Assembly: GCA_049323275.1 (NCBI GenBank)
Contig: JBMOOM010000016.1
Coordinates: forward strand, 62,001 to 126,000
DNA length: 64,000 nucleotides
DNA from: Taklimakanibacter sp049323275
GTDB taxonomy: Bacteria; Pseudomonadota; Alphaproteobacteria; Rhizobiales; Aestuariivirgaceae
Direction of reading: 5' to 3'
Shown here: piece by piece, positions 35,548-43,346 of the stretch
How the letters are laid out: each line of letters opens with the position of its first letter
How positions within the stretch are numbered: the first letter of the stretch is position 1
Translations under genes and position numbers: made by a program
The notes under the pieces: generated by a model
What the model was told of the DNA's origin: nothing
Database searches by the model: none
What the model saw: the letters and a program-made list of their open reading frames with translations, nothing else

Positions 35548-36681
35548 TCACGCCCACCATTCGCCCTTGATGACGATGCCATGCGCGGAGATGCGCTTGG
35601 TTCCGGCGAGGTGTTCGCCAGTTACGTCGACATAGTCGAACTGGCCGTCATCGACCCTGAGCAAGGTGGCGTCGCCGAGCGCGCCGGGCTTCAGCGTGCC
35701 GAGATCGTGCCGCTTGATGGCGCGCGCCGGCGTTTCGGTCGAGGCCCGGATCACGTCGTTGAGACCCATGCCGAGGCAGAGGAATTTCGACATGGTGGTG
35801 ACGAGGTCGAAGGCCGGCCCGTCGATGCACAGCGCATGCACGTCGGAGGAGATCGTGTCGGGCAGGAAACCGTTGGCCAACATGGCGCGCGCCGTCTTGA
35901 AGGCGAAGGAGCCCATGCCATGGCCGATATCGAACAGCACGCCGCGCTTGCGGGCGGCGAGCACCGCGGGCTTGATCGTGCCCTGCGCCGTCACCGGCGC
36001 ATTGGGGAAGGGACGGAAGGCATGGGTCAGCACGTCGCCGGGACGCAGCCGCGCCAGCACGTCTTCATAGGTCGGCGGCGGCTCGTCGATATGGGCCATC
36101 AGCGGCAGGCCTGATTCATGGGCGGCGTCGAGCGCGACATCGAGCGGCGCCACACCCTGGTCGCCCGAGGCATGCCGTCCGACCCGGACCTTGATGCCGA
36201 TGATCTCGTCCGGGTATTTCGCCGCGACCTCGATGGCGCCCCGGGGATCCATGAGCCGCATGTCCTCGCTCTCGCCCACATGCACCTGGGTCGAGAAGCC
36301 ATAGATGCCGGCAAACGAGACATGCAGATAGGCATAGATGCGCGAGCGCGCTGGCGCGATCACATGCTTGGCGAAGCCGGCGAAATTGCCGGGGCCGGCC
36401 GAGCCGGTATCGACCGAGGTGGTGACGCCGCTTTTCAGCGCATAGAGATCGGGATCGACGCCAAGCGAGGTGCCGCCCCAATAGACGTGGGTGTGGAGGT
36501 CGATGAGGCCCGGCGTCACGATGAAGCCGCTCACATCCTTGACGGTCGTCCCGGCATCGCGCTTGAGGCCGGGACCGATGCCCGACACTCTGCCTTGCGC
36601 GAAGCCCACTTCGGTGACGGCGTCGAGCGATTGCGACGGGTCGATGATGCGCCCGCCGGTGAGGATGAGGTCGTGAGCCAT
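35548..36681 (-). CDS. Amidohydrolase/deacetylase family metallohydrolase
   Basis: 377 residues. Amidohydrolase-superfamily metal ligands are visible: LIDLHTHVYWGG (HxH), the probable carbamylated lysine in IIGIKVRVGRHA, MAHIDEPPP, DVLTHAFRPF and TISSDVHALCIDG (catalytic Asp). The N-terminal DLILTGGRIIDPSQ and C-terminal GTLKPGALGDATLL strands form the composite beta domain. Related enzymes deacetylate or cleave cyclic amides such as N-acetylamino acids; the true substrate is unknown. It is 17 bases downstream of ogt and likely in the same operon. Confidence 0.9.
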   Translation of the reverse strand: MAHDLILTGGRIIDPSQSLDAVTEVGFAQGRVSGIGPGLKRDAGTTVKDVSGFIVTPGLIDLHTHVYWGGTSLGVDPDLYALKSGVTTSVDTGSAGPGNFAGFAKHVIAPARSRIYAYLHVSFAGIYGFSTQVHVGESEDMRLMDPRGAIEVAAKYPDEIIGIKVRVGRHASGDQGVAPLDVALDAAHESGLPLMAHIDEPPPTYEDVLARLRPGDVLTHAFRPFPNAPVTAQGTIKPAVLAARKRGVLFDIGHGMGSFAFKTARAMLANGFLPDTISSDVHALCIDGPAFDLVTTMSKFLCLGMGLNDVIRASTETPARAIKRHDLGTLKPGALGDATLLRVDDGQFDYVDVTGEHLAGTKRISAHGIVIKGEWWA

Positions 36682-36698
36682 AGTCTCTGTGCTTTGTT

Positions 36699-37280
36699 TC
36701 AGTGTGGTCGTTTGGGCGGGATGGCGAGCGGCAGCTCGTCGAAGAGGGAGGGCGCAGTGTCGGTCTTTGCGCCCTCGATGGCAAGTATGCGGAATTTGGT
36801 CTGGAGTCCGCCCGTCGCCGAGAACCCGCCGGTCTTGCCGCCGGCCGCCAGGATGCGATGGCAGGGCACGATGATCGGATAGGGATTGCGCCCGAGCGCC
36901 TGGCCGACCTCGCGGGCGAGATGCAGACCGCCCATTTCCCTGGCGATGTCGCCATAGGTGCGGGTGGCGCCGGGTGGGATGCGCCTTGCGATCTCATAGA
37001 CCCGGCGGCTGAAGTCCGAAAGGCCGGTCTCGTCGAGCGCAATGTCGGCGAGATCGTCGGACGAGCCCTGGAGCAGCGCCTGGATGCGCCGGATCGCGTC
37101 GGCGACATGGGGCGGCGGCGCGCCTTCCTGCGCCTGCGGATGGCGCGCCGTGAACCGCGCCGCGATATCGGCGGTGCTGTCTTCCGGCAGGCTGGCGCCG
37201 ACGATTCCGTCCGGGCCCCAGGCGATGCCGCAGCGGCCGATGGCGGTGTCGAAGGCGGTGTAGAAAACGGGCTGGCTCAT
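36699..37280 (-). CDS. ogt: Methylated-DNA--protein-cysteine S-methyltransferase
   Basis: 193 residues. The C-terminal DNA-binding domain holds the suicide cysteine motif IIVPCHRIL (Cys 140) and the helix-turn-helix TRTYGDIAREMG. It removes alkyl groups from O6-alkylguanine irreversibly. The N-terminal domain lacks the Ada phosphotriester cysteines, so this is an Ogt/AdaB form. The start overlaps the DinG-like helicase stop codon by four bases (ATGA). Confidence 0.94.
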   Translation of the reverse strand: MSQPVFYTAFDTAIGRCGIAWGPDGIVGASLPEDSTADIAARFTARHPQAQEGAPPPHVADAIRRIQALLQGSSDDLADIALDETGLSDFSRRVYEIARRIPPGATRTYGDIAREMGGLHLAREVGQALGRNPYPIIVPCHRILAAGGKTGGFSATGGLQTKFRILAIEGAKTDTAPSLFDELPLAIPPKRPH

Positions 37281-40105
37281 CGAGGACTCTGGATGAAGTC
37301 GCGCACCATGTCGATGGCATCGACGAGGCCGACGCGCTCGATGCGCATGCCGGGCGGAAAGGCGGTGCAGAAGCGCGAGGCGAGCCGCGGATCGAGCACG
37401 ACGAAGGCGCCGCGGTCGCCCTCGCGCCGGATCAGGCGGCCGAAGGCCTGGCGCAGGCGCAGGCGCACGGTCATATCGGTATAGGCCTGGCCGCCAAAGG
37501 CCTGCTTGCGGGCGCGCTCGAGAATGGTGGGCGTGCCCCAGGGCACCCGGTCGAGCACGATGAGCCTTAAGGAATCGCCCGGCACGTCGACGCCGTCGCG
37601 GACCGCATCGGTGCCGAGGAGGCAGGCATCGCGCTCGGCCCGGAACATGTCGACCAGCGTGCCGGTGTCGATCGGATCGACATGCTGGGCGTAGAGTGGA
37701 AGGCCCTTCTGCGCCAGAGGCCGCACCAGCCGCTTATAGACGGCGCGCAGGCGCGAGATGGCGGTGAACAGCCCGAGGCTGCCGCCTTGGGCGCCCAGGA
37801 ACAATTCGCGATAGGCCGAGGCCAGCTGATCCATGTCCTCGCGATTGACGTCATTGACCACGATGATGCGGCTCGCATTCTTGTAGTCGAAAGGCGATTC
37901 ATAGCTCACCCGCCTGACCGGATATGGCAGGTGCACCGCACCCGTGCGCATCTCGGCATTGGTCCAGTCTTCCGGCGCCTCGGGCGGCCGGTCCTTGAGT
38001 GTCGCGGAGGTGATGACGACGCCGTCGGCGGGCTTCAGCACGACGAGCGCCAGAGGCTCGGTCGGGTCGATCCAGTGGCTGTGCAGGCCGACATCGGCTT
38101 CGCGGCCGAACATCTGGTCGACCGAGAACCATTCGACGAAGAGCGGATTGGGCTTGTCGAGCAGCCGCTCGATCATGTCGATCCAGCTGCCGACCATCAA
38201 TTCGCCGCGCCGCCGCAGCGAGCGCGCCACCGCCTCGATGCGGCCGCGGTCATGGGTCGAAAGCTCGGCCGCTTCGTCGTCGAGCTTCTTGGCGAGCGCA
38301 TTGGCGAGCGACGCCATCGGGCGCTTGAGGTCGATGAGCGCGGCGGCAAGCTCGCCCGCCGCCGTGGAAAGTCCTTCCACCAGCGGCATGCAGTCGGTTT
38401 CGAGCGTCTGGCCGGAATTCTGCTCGGCCCGCGCCAGCACCTGCTGGCGCACCAGAGTGAGGAAGCTTTCGGCGGCGCCTTCCGGCGTGCCGGCCTGGAT
38501 GCGCCGGGTCCAGCCGGGCCCGGGCAGCGCATAAGCGGCAGTGAGCACGGCATTGAGATGCTTCTCCGCCGTCTCATCATCGCCGACGAGATCGCCGACC
38601 CGTTCCTTCAGGCCGCGCCCGCGCCGCCCGGCGGCTTCCGGTCCCCTGAGCCAGCGCCTGAGCTCCGCCGTCTCGAGCGCCGTCAGATGGCCGGAAAACG
38701 CCGAGTCCGAGGCATCGAAGAGATGATGGCCTTCATCGAAGACGAGGCGGCGCAAATCCTGCGGCGCGGAGGATTCCTCCTTGGTCTGCGTATAGCCGAT
38801 GGCCTGGTCGACCGCCGCCTTGCGCAGGACGAGCGCGTGATTGGCGATGACGAGATCGGCCCGCCGCCCCTGCACCATGGCGCGCTCGATGAAGCATTTG
38901 CGGTAATGCGGGCAGGCGGCATAGATGCATTCGCCGCGCCGGTCGGTGAGGCCCAGGGATTGCGGCGACAGCGCCCGGTTTTCGCCGTCGAGCGCCACGT
39001 CGCTGAAGAGCGGCAGCAGCCAGGAGGGAAAATCGCCGCCCACCATGTCGCCATCGCGGCTTGCCCTGACCCAGCGCGCGACGAGCGTGGCGAGCAGCGC
39101 CGAGCGCGGATTGGCCGAGCTCATCTTGGCGAAGGCTTCCTGCAGATTGAGCAGGCAGACATAATTCTCGCGGCCCTTGCGGATCACGATGCGATCGCGC
39201 CGCTCGGCCGGATCGGCGACGATGCGCTGGGTCTCCTGGTCGATCTGGCGCTGCAGGTTCTTTGTATAGGTCGACACCCAGACGGGGGCGTTGTTCTTGC
39301 GCGCCCACAGCCAGGCGGGCGAGAGATAGCCGAGCGTCTTGCCGAGGCCGGTGCCGGCTTCGGCGAGCAGGATGTTGTTGGAGGCCTCTTCCTCGCGCGG
39401 CTGGAAGGCATGGGTCGTGGTCGCGGCATAATCCTTCTGCTCGAGCCGCGTCTCGGCGTCCGCGCCCAGCACCTGGGCGAGGAACTCCTTCGCCTCGTCG
39501 GGTGTGATGCCGTGATGCGAGCCGGGCGGCCGTCCGCCATCGTCCTCCCATTCATCGACGCGGTCCCACACATTGAGGCCGGTGACGAAGGTGCCGACAT
39601 CGAGGCGCGGATTGGCTCTGGTCAGCGCCGACATCACGGCGCGCGCCCAGGGCCAGTTGGCGCGGGCGAGGAACGTGGCGTTTTCGGCGGCCTCGCGGAT
39701 CAGCGGGTAGTTGGGGCTCGCGAGCCGCCCGATCAGATTGTCGGCGATGGCGCGCAGCAGCTCGGTCTCTTCCATCCGGATGTCGAGACCCAGGGCGCGG
39801 GCGAGACCTTTGGGCGTCGGCGTGGCGAAGCGGGCCGGGCAGACGAAGGCGAAGAGCTCGGCGACGTCGACATGCTTCTGCTCGCGCGCCTGGCGGATCA
39901 CCGCGCGCGGCGCCTCGGCGGCGAAGCCCAGCCGCTCGATGACGAAGGCGGAATGGCAGAGGAGATGCGGCTCGCGGATGAGATGGGTCAGCGCTTCCGC
40001 CGCCTCGACCCGCTTATTGGGGCCGAGCTTCAGCGCAATGCCGTCGAGCACGGCGGCGGGCGCCGTCTGGCTCTGCGGGAACAGCAAGGAGGAGGACAAG
40101 GACAT
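37277..40105 (-). CDS. DinG/XPD-type ATP-dependent DNA helicase with Fe-S cluster
   Basis: 942 residues. Walker A lies in EAGTGLGKTLGYL, and the DEAH-type box is VFDEGHHLFD. Four cysteines that would bind the Fe-S cluster occur between them (YVCLLN, and CIYAACPHYRKC). Motif VI is RLRQAFGRLIR. An N-terminal extension of about 270 residues precedes the helicase core; it is longer than in E. coli DinG and is of unknown role. It probably resolves R-loops or damaged forks. First gene of a minus-strand operon with ogt. Confidence 0.92.
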   Translation of the reverse strand: MSLSSSLLFPQSQTAPAAVLDGIALKLGPNKRVEAAEALTHLIREPHLLCHSAFVIERLGFAAEAPRAVIRQAREQKHVDVAELFAFVCPARFATPTPKGLARALGLDIRMEETELLRAIADNLIGRLASPNYPLIREAAENATFLARANWPWARAVMSALTRANPRLDVGTFVTGLNVWDRVDEWEDDGGRPPGSHHGITPDEAKEFLAQVLGADAETRLEQKDYAATTTHAFQPREEEASNNILLAEAGTGLGKTLGYLSPAWLWARKNNAPVWVSTYTKNLQRQIDQETQRIVADPAERRDRIVIRKGRENYVCLLNLQEAFAKMSSANPRSALLATLVARWVRASRDGDMVGGDFPSWLLPLFSDVALDGENRALSPQSLGLTDRRGECIYAACPHYRKCFIERAMVQGRRADLVIANHALVLRKAAVDQAIGYTQTKEESSAPQDLRRLVFDEGHHLFDASDSAFSGHLTALETAELRRWLRGPEAAGRRGRGLKERVGDLVGDDETAEKHLNAVLTAAYALPGPGWTRRIQAGTPEGAAESFLTLVRQQVLARAEQNSGQTLETDCMPLVEGLSTAAGELAAALIDLKRPMASLANALAKKLDDEAAELSTHDRGRIEAVARSLRRRGELMVGSWIDMIERLLDKPNPLFVEWFSVDQMFGREADVGLHSHWIDPTEPLALVVLKPADGVVITSATLKDRPPEAPEDWTNAEMRTGAVHLPYPVRRVSYESPFDYKNASRIIVVNDVNREDMDQLASAYRELFLGAQGGSLGLFTAISRLRAVYKRLVRPLAQKGLPLYAQHVDPIDTGTLVDMFRAERDACLLGTDAVRDGVDVPGDSLRLIVLDRVPWGTPTILERARKQAFGGQAYTDMTVRLRLRQAFGRLIRREGDRGAFVVLDPRLASRFCTAFPPGMRIERVGLVDAIDMVRDFIQSPR

Positions 40106-40201
40106 TGGCCGTGAACATACAGGGATCAAACCGGCCGGTACAGGACAAAGCTCGATTATTCCAGGCATGTTATGTAATTTGAATGGGCTGGAGATATCGG
40201 A

Positions 40202-40492
40202 ATGCAGGAAATCGAGCACCGGCGGACGGCTCTTGAATCAGCCGCGGCGCATGGCGGGACAAGCTATGGCGCGCTTGCGCCGCAGCGCTTGCAAGCCGTT
40301 CTCCTGGGCGCCGAGCCGACCGCCGCCGAATCGGCCCGGATATTTCAAGCCTTGTCGGAAACGCCTCTCTATCGTCTCGCCACCCTGGCGCGCGAGATCG
40401 GTCTTTCCTTCGAAGCGCTGGATCGCCGGTTTACCGTCCTGTTCGGGGCTCGTTTGGAGGATGCGCAGCAGTGGAAGCATGGCGGTCACTGA
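40202..40492 (+). CDS. Small hypothetical protein, candidate antitoxin partner of the AbiEii-type gene
   Basis: 96 residues, mostly helical, with a possible helix-turn-helix-like stretch LYRLATLAREIGLSFEALDRRF. No known AbiEi antitoxin features are visible, such as a full winged helix plus a large C-terminal domain. It precedes and overlaps the nucleotidyltransferase gene by 22 bases, the arrangement of toxin-antitoxin pairs. Its function is inferred only from that position. The GGAGATATCGGA leader supplies a ribosome-binding site. Confidence 0.6.
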   Translation: MQEIEHRRTALESAAAHGGTSYGALAPQRLQAVLLGAEPTAAESARIFQALSETPLYRLATLAREIGLSFEALDRRFTVLFGARLEDAQQWKHGGH

Positions 40493-41118
40493 TCCGCCGC
40501 GCCATTGCGCGGCTCGAAGCCGTTGGACTTGGGCGGGACGAGTGGACTTGGGGCGGCGGAACTGTCCTGATGTTGCGTCATGCTCACCGGTTCAGCCGCG
40601 ATGTCGATCTTTTCATCGACGATGTTCAGTATCTTTCCTATCTCTCGCCCCGCCTCACTGATCACCAATCGGCCGATCTGCGGGGTTATAGTGAGCTGGC
40701 AAATCATCTGCGGCTCGAATATCCGGAAGGTGAGATCGATTTTCTGGCCGTAGCGCCGGTATTTCCCGATCTGAAGCCGGTCCTCGAACGGGTCGAGGGC
40801 GTGGAGGGGCCGGTACGGCTCATGGCGGACAGGGAGATCATTGGGCAGAAACTCTTCTACAGGGCAGCCACTTTCACCGGCAGGGATCTCTATGATTTCG
40901 TGGCAGTGACCGGCAGCAGGCCGGCTCTTCTCGAGGATAAGGCCTTGCGGAAACTTGTGTCGGCGCGCCGTGACGCCTTGGCCGCGGCTCTATCTTCGCC
41001 AAATTGCGAAAGAGGATACAAGGAGATCGACCGGCCTTCATTGTCGATCTCATTCGCGGCGGCGCGTGATGTTCTGCTCGATTGGCTTGGCCGGGGCGAG
41101 GCCGGGGTCGATCCTTGA
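40471..41118 (+). CDS. AbiEii/AbiGii-family nucleotidyltransferase (putative type IV toxin)
   Basis: 215 residues starting at GTG with GGAGG ten bases upstream. The nucleotidyltransferase core is WGGGTVLMLRHAHRFSRDVD (GG at 28-29; metal Asp 44 and 46). A later acidic motif is GEIDFLAV, followed by the family segment REIIGQKLFYRAATFTGRDL. It is shorter than phage-abortive AbiEii (about 300), resembling the compact chromosomal members. In AbiE systems such enzymes modify nucleotides or RNA and arrest growth. Overlaps the upstream small gene. Confidence 0.85.
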   Translation: MEAWRSLIRRAIARLEAVGLGRDEWTWGGGTVLMLRHAHRFSRDVDLFIDDVQYLSYLSPRLTDHQSADLRGYSELANHLRLEYPEGEIDFLAVAPVFPDLKPVLERVEGVEGPVRLMADREIIGQKLFYRAATFTGRDLYDFVAVTGSRPALLEDKALRKLVSARRDALAAALSSPNCERGYKEIDRPSLSISFAAARDVLLDWLGRGEAGVDP

Positions 41119-41201
41119 TCAGGATAATGTGATTGATCGCTGCTGGAACCGAATGGGTTATGGCGGCATTTCCTCACCCAAGCGTCAGAGAGGGGCCCGC
41201 C

Positions 41202-42065
41202 ATGGACCAGAAATATATCGACCTTTTCGACCGCTATACGCATGGCCAGATGAAACGCCGCGCATTCCTTGAAAGGCTGGCGGTTCTGGCGGGCGGCACC
41301 GCCGCGGCCTCGGCCCTGTTGCCGGTGCTCGAGAACAATTACGCCAAGGCCGAAATGATCGCCGAGAGCGACACCCGCATCCTCCCTGAAACCATTACCT
41401 ATGAATCGACCGTCGGAAAAGTCTCGGGCTATCTCGTCAAGCAGAAGCAGTTTCCCAAGGCCGGCGGCGTCGTCGTCATTTCGGAGAATCGCGGCCTCAA
41501 TCCGCATATCAAGGATGTGGCGCGGCGGCTCGCCACGGAGGGCTTCCTGGCGCTCGCCCCCGATTATCTGAGCCTCAAGGGCGGCACGCCGGAAGATGCC
41601 GACAAGGCGCGCGAGATGATCGGCACGCTGACCCCGGAGGAGACGGTGGCCATGTCGCGGGCCAGCCTCGCGGCTTTGGCGGCGAGGGCCGACTGCACCG
41701 GCAAGGTGGCGGCCGTCGGTTTCTGCTGGGGCGGCGGCAAGGTCGGAGAACTCGCGGTGGCGGAGCCGTCTCTGGCGGCGGGCGTCGTCTATTACGGATC
41801 GCAGCCCAAGGCCGACCAGGTCGCCAATATCAAGGCGCCCTTGATGCTCCACTATGCCGGGCTCGACGAGCGCATCAATGCCGGCATTCCGGACTTCGAG
41901 AAGGCGCTCAAGGACAATGGCAAGTTCTACGAGCTCTTCATGTATGACGGCGCCAACCATGCCTTCAACAACGACACCAACGAGGCGCGCTACGACAAGG
42001 ACGCCGCCGAGCTGGCCTGGAGCCGCACCGTGGAATTCCTTCGCAAGAACCTCGCCGTTGCCTGA
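41202..42065 (+). CDS. Dienelactone hydrolase family protein with Tat signal
   Basis: 287 residues. Twin arginines at 19-20 (MKRRAFLERLAVLAGG) indicate Tat export. The DLH catalytic triad is visible: Cys 175 in GFCWGGGK, Asp 222 in YAGLDERI, His 253 in GANHAFNND. It is an alpha/beta hydrolase; physiological esters or lactones are unknown. The start at 41202 is chosen over the longer open frame because the conserved head MDQKYIDLFDRYTHGQM begins there. Confidence 0.92.
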   Translation: MDQKYIDLFDRYTHGQMKRRAFLERLAVLAGGTAAASALLPVLENNYAKAEMIAESDTRILPETITYESTVGKVSGYLVKQKQFPKAGGVVVISENRGLNPHIKDVARRLATEGFLALAPDYLSLKGGTPEDADKAREMIGTLTPEETVAMSRASLAALAARADCTGKVAAVGFCWGGGKVGELAVAEPSLAAGVVYYGSQPKADQVANIKAPLMLHYAGLDERINAGIPDFEKALKDNGKFYELFMYDGANHAFNNDTNEARYDKDAAELAWSRTVEFLRKNLAVA

Positions 42066-42166
42066 AGTTTAGGCACCAAATCAAAATAGCTCCTCCGCGC
42101 TTTTCGCTCTTGCGTCGCGCCTGAGCGCCTGCATCATGGCGCTCTCAAAATCGACAGGAGAGCGAG

Positions 42167-43201
42167 ATGGAGTTCAGGCAGCTTGGCGGCTCGGGGCTGA
42201 AGGTCCCGGTGCTCAGCCTCGGAACGGGCACATTCGGCGGCGGCACCGAATTCTTCAAGGCCTGGGGCACGAGCGGTGTGAAGGAGGCGACGAAGCTGGT
42301 CAGCATCTGCCTCGAGGCCGGCGTCAACATGTTCGACAGCGCCGATGTCTATTCCAAAGGGCTCGCCGAACAGATCCTCGGCAAGGCGATCAAGGGCCGC
42401 CGCGACAAGGTCCTCATTTCGACCAAGGCCACCTTCCGCTTCTCCGACGAGCCGAACGATGTCGGCTCGTCGCGCTCCCACCTCATCAAGCAGGTCGATG
42501 GCAGCCTGAAGCGGCTTGGCACCGACTATATCGATCTCTTCCAGCTGCATGGTTTCGACGCCGCGACGCCGGTCGAGGAGACGGTTTCGACGCTCGACGA
42601 TCTCGTGCGCGCCGGCAAGATCCGCTATGTCGGCTGCTCCAACTTCTCCGGCTGGCATCTGATGAAGTCGCTCGCCGTGTCGGAGCGCTATGGCTATTCG
42701 CGTTATGTCGCGCATCAGGCCTATTATTCGCTGATCGGGCGCGACTACGAGCTGGAGCTCATGCCGCTGGCCCTCGACCAGAAGGTCGGCTGCGTGGTGT
42801 GGTCGCCTCTGGGCTGGGGCCGCCTGACCGGCAAGCTCCGCCGCGGCGCCGGCCTGCCCAAGCAGAGCCGCCTGCACAAGACCGCCGATAACGGTCCGCC
42901 GGTGCCGGACGAATATCTCTACCGGGTCGTCGACGCCCTGGACGAGATCGCCAAGGAGACCGGCAAGACCATTCCGCAGATCGCCATCAACTGGCTTCTG
43001 CAGCGGCCGTCGGTGTCCACCGTGATCATCGGCGCCCGCAATGAGGAGCAGTTGCGCCAGAATCTCGGCGCCGTCGGCTGGAACCTCACCCGGGAGCAGG
43101 TGGCGAAGCTCGATGCCGCCAGCCTCACCAAGCCGCCATATCCCTATTGGCATCAGCTCGAATTCGTCGAGCGCAACCCCTTCCCGGTCGACCGAGGTTG
43201 A
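42167..43201 (+). CDS. Aldo/keto reductase
   Basis: 344 residues with the AKR barrel and tetrad: Asp in MFDSADVYSKGLAE (with Tyr of VYS), Lys in VLISTKATFR, His in LFQLHGFD. NADPH-binding C-terminal segments STVIIGARNEEQLRQNL are present. It resembles the AKR11/12-type YghZ/PhmX group. The substrate is unknown. It is followed by a strong terminator. Confidence 0.94.
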   Translation: MEFRQLGGSGLKVPVLSLGTGTFGGGTEFFKAWGTSGVKEATKLVSICLEAGVNMFDSADVYSKGLAEQILGKAIKGRRDKVLISTKATFRFSDEPNDVGSSRSHLIKQVDGSLKRLGTDYIDLFQLHGFDAATPVEETVSTLDDLVRAGKIRYVGCSNFSGWHLMKSLAVSERYGYSRYVAHQAYYSLIGRDYELELMPLALDQKVGCVVWSPLGWGRLTGKLRRGAGLPKQSRLHKTADNGPPVPDEYLYRVVDALDEIAKETGKTIPQIAINWLLQRPSVSTVIIGARNEEQLRQNLGAVGWNLTREQVAKLDAASLTKPPYPYWHQLEFVERNPFPVDRG

Positions 43202-43226
43202 CGGGGCCCCAGGCGGCTTCTACAGC

Positions 43227-43262
43227 AAGGGCCCGGCAAATAGCCATTTGCCGGGCCTTTAG
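43227..43262 (+). terminator. Rho-independent terminator after the aldo/keto reductase gene
   Basis: AAGGGCCCGGCAAAT (43227-43241), loop AGCC, then ATTTGCCGGGCCTTT (43246-43260). There is one G-T wobble in a 15-bp stem, and a T-run closes the hairpin. Confidence 0.85.
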
Positions 43263-43273
43263 CATAGAGCCTT

Positions 43274-43303
43274 CCTGTTTTGATCGGCTTCGATCAAAAC
43301 AGG
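43274..43303 (+). repeat. Perfect 13-bp inverted repeat in the lysK leader
   Basis: CCTGTTTTGATCG (43274-43286), tetraloop GCTT, CGATCAAAACAGG (43291-43303). It lies 44 bases before the lysK start and follows the terminator at 43227. There is no T-tract on the plus strand. It could be a dispersed palindrome (REP-like) or a leader regulatory hairpin. Confidence 0.75.
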
Positions 43304-43346
43304 TAAAAGCCTCGGAATCCGTAACCCTATCAGCAAAGACAGGACA

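Noticed and set aside
37682..40114. An 810-codon open frame antisense to the DinG-like helicase
   Set aside because: Same reasoning: the sense strand has Walker, DEGH and Fe-S motifs; the antisense product is low-complexity.
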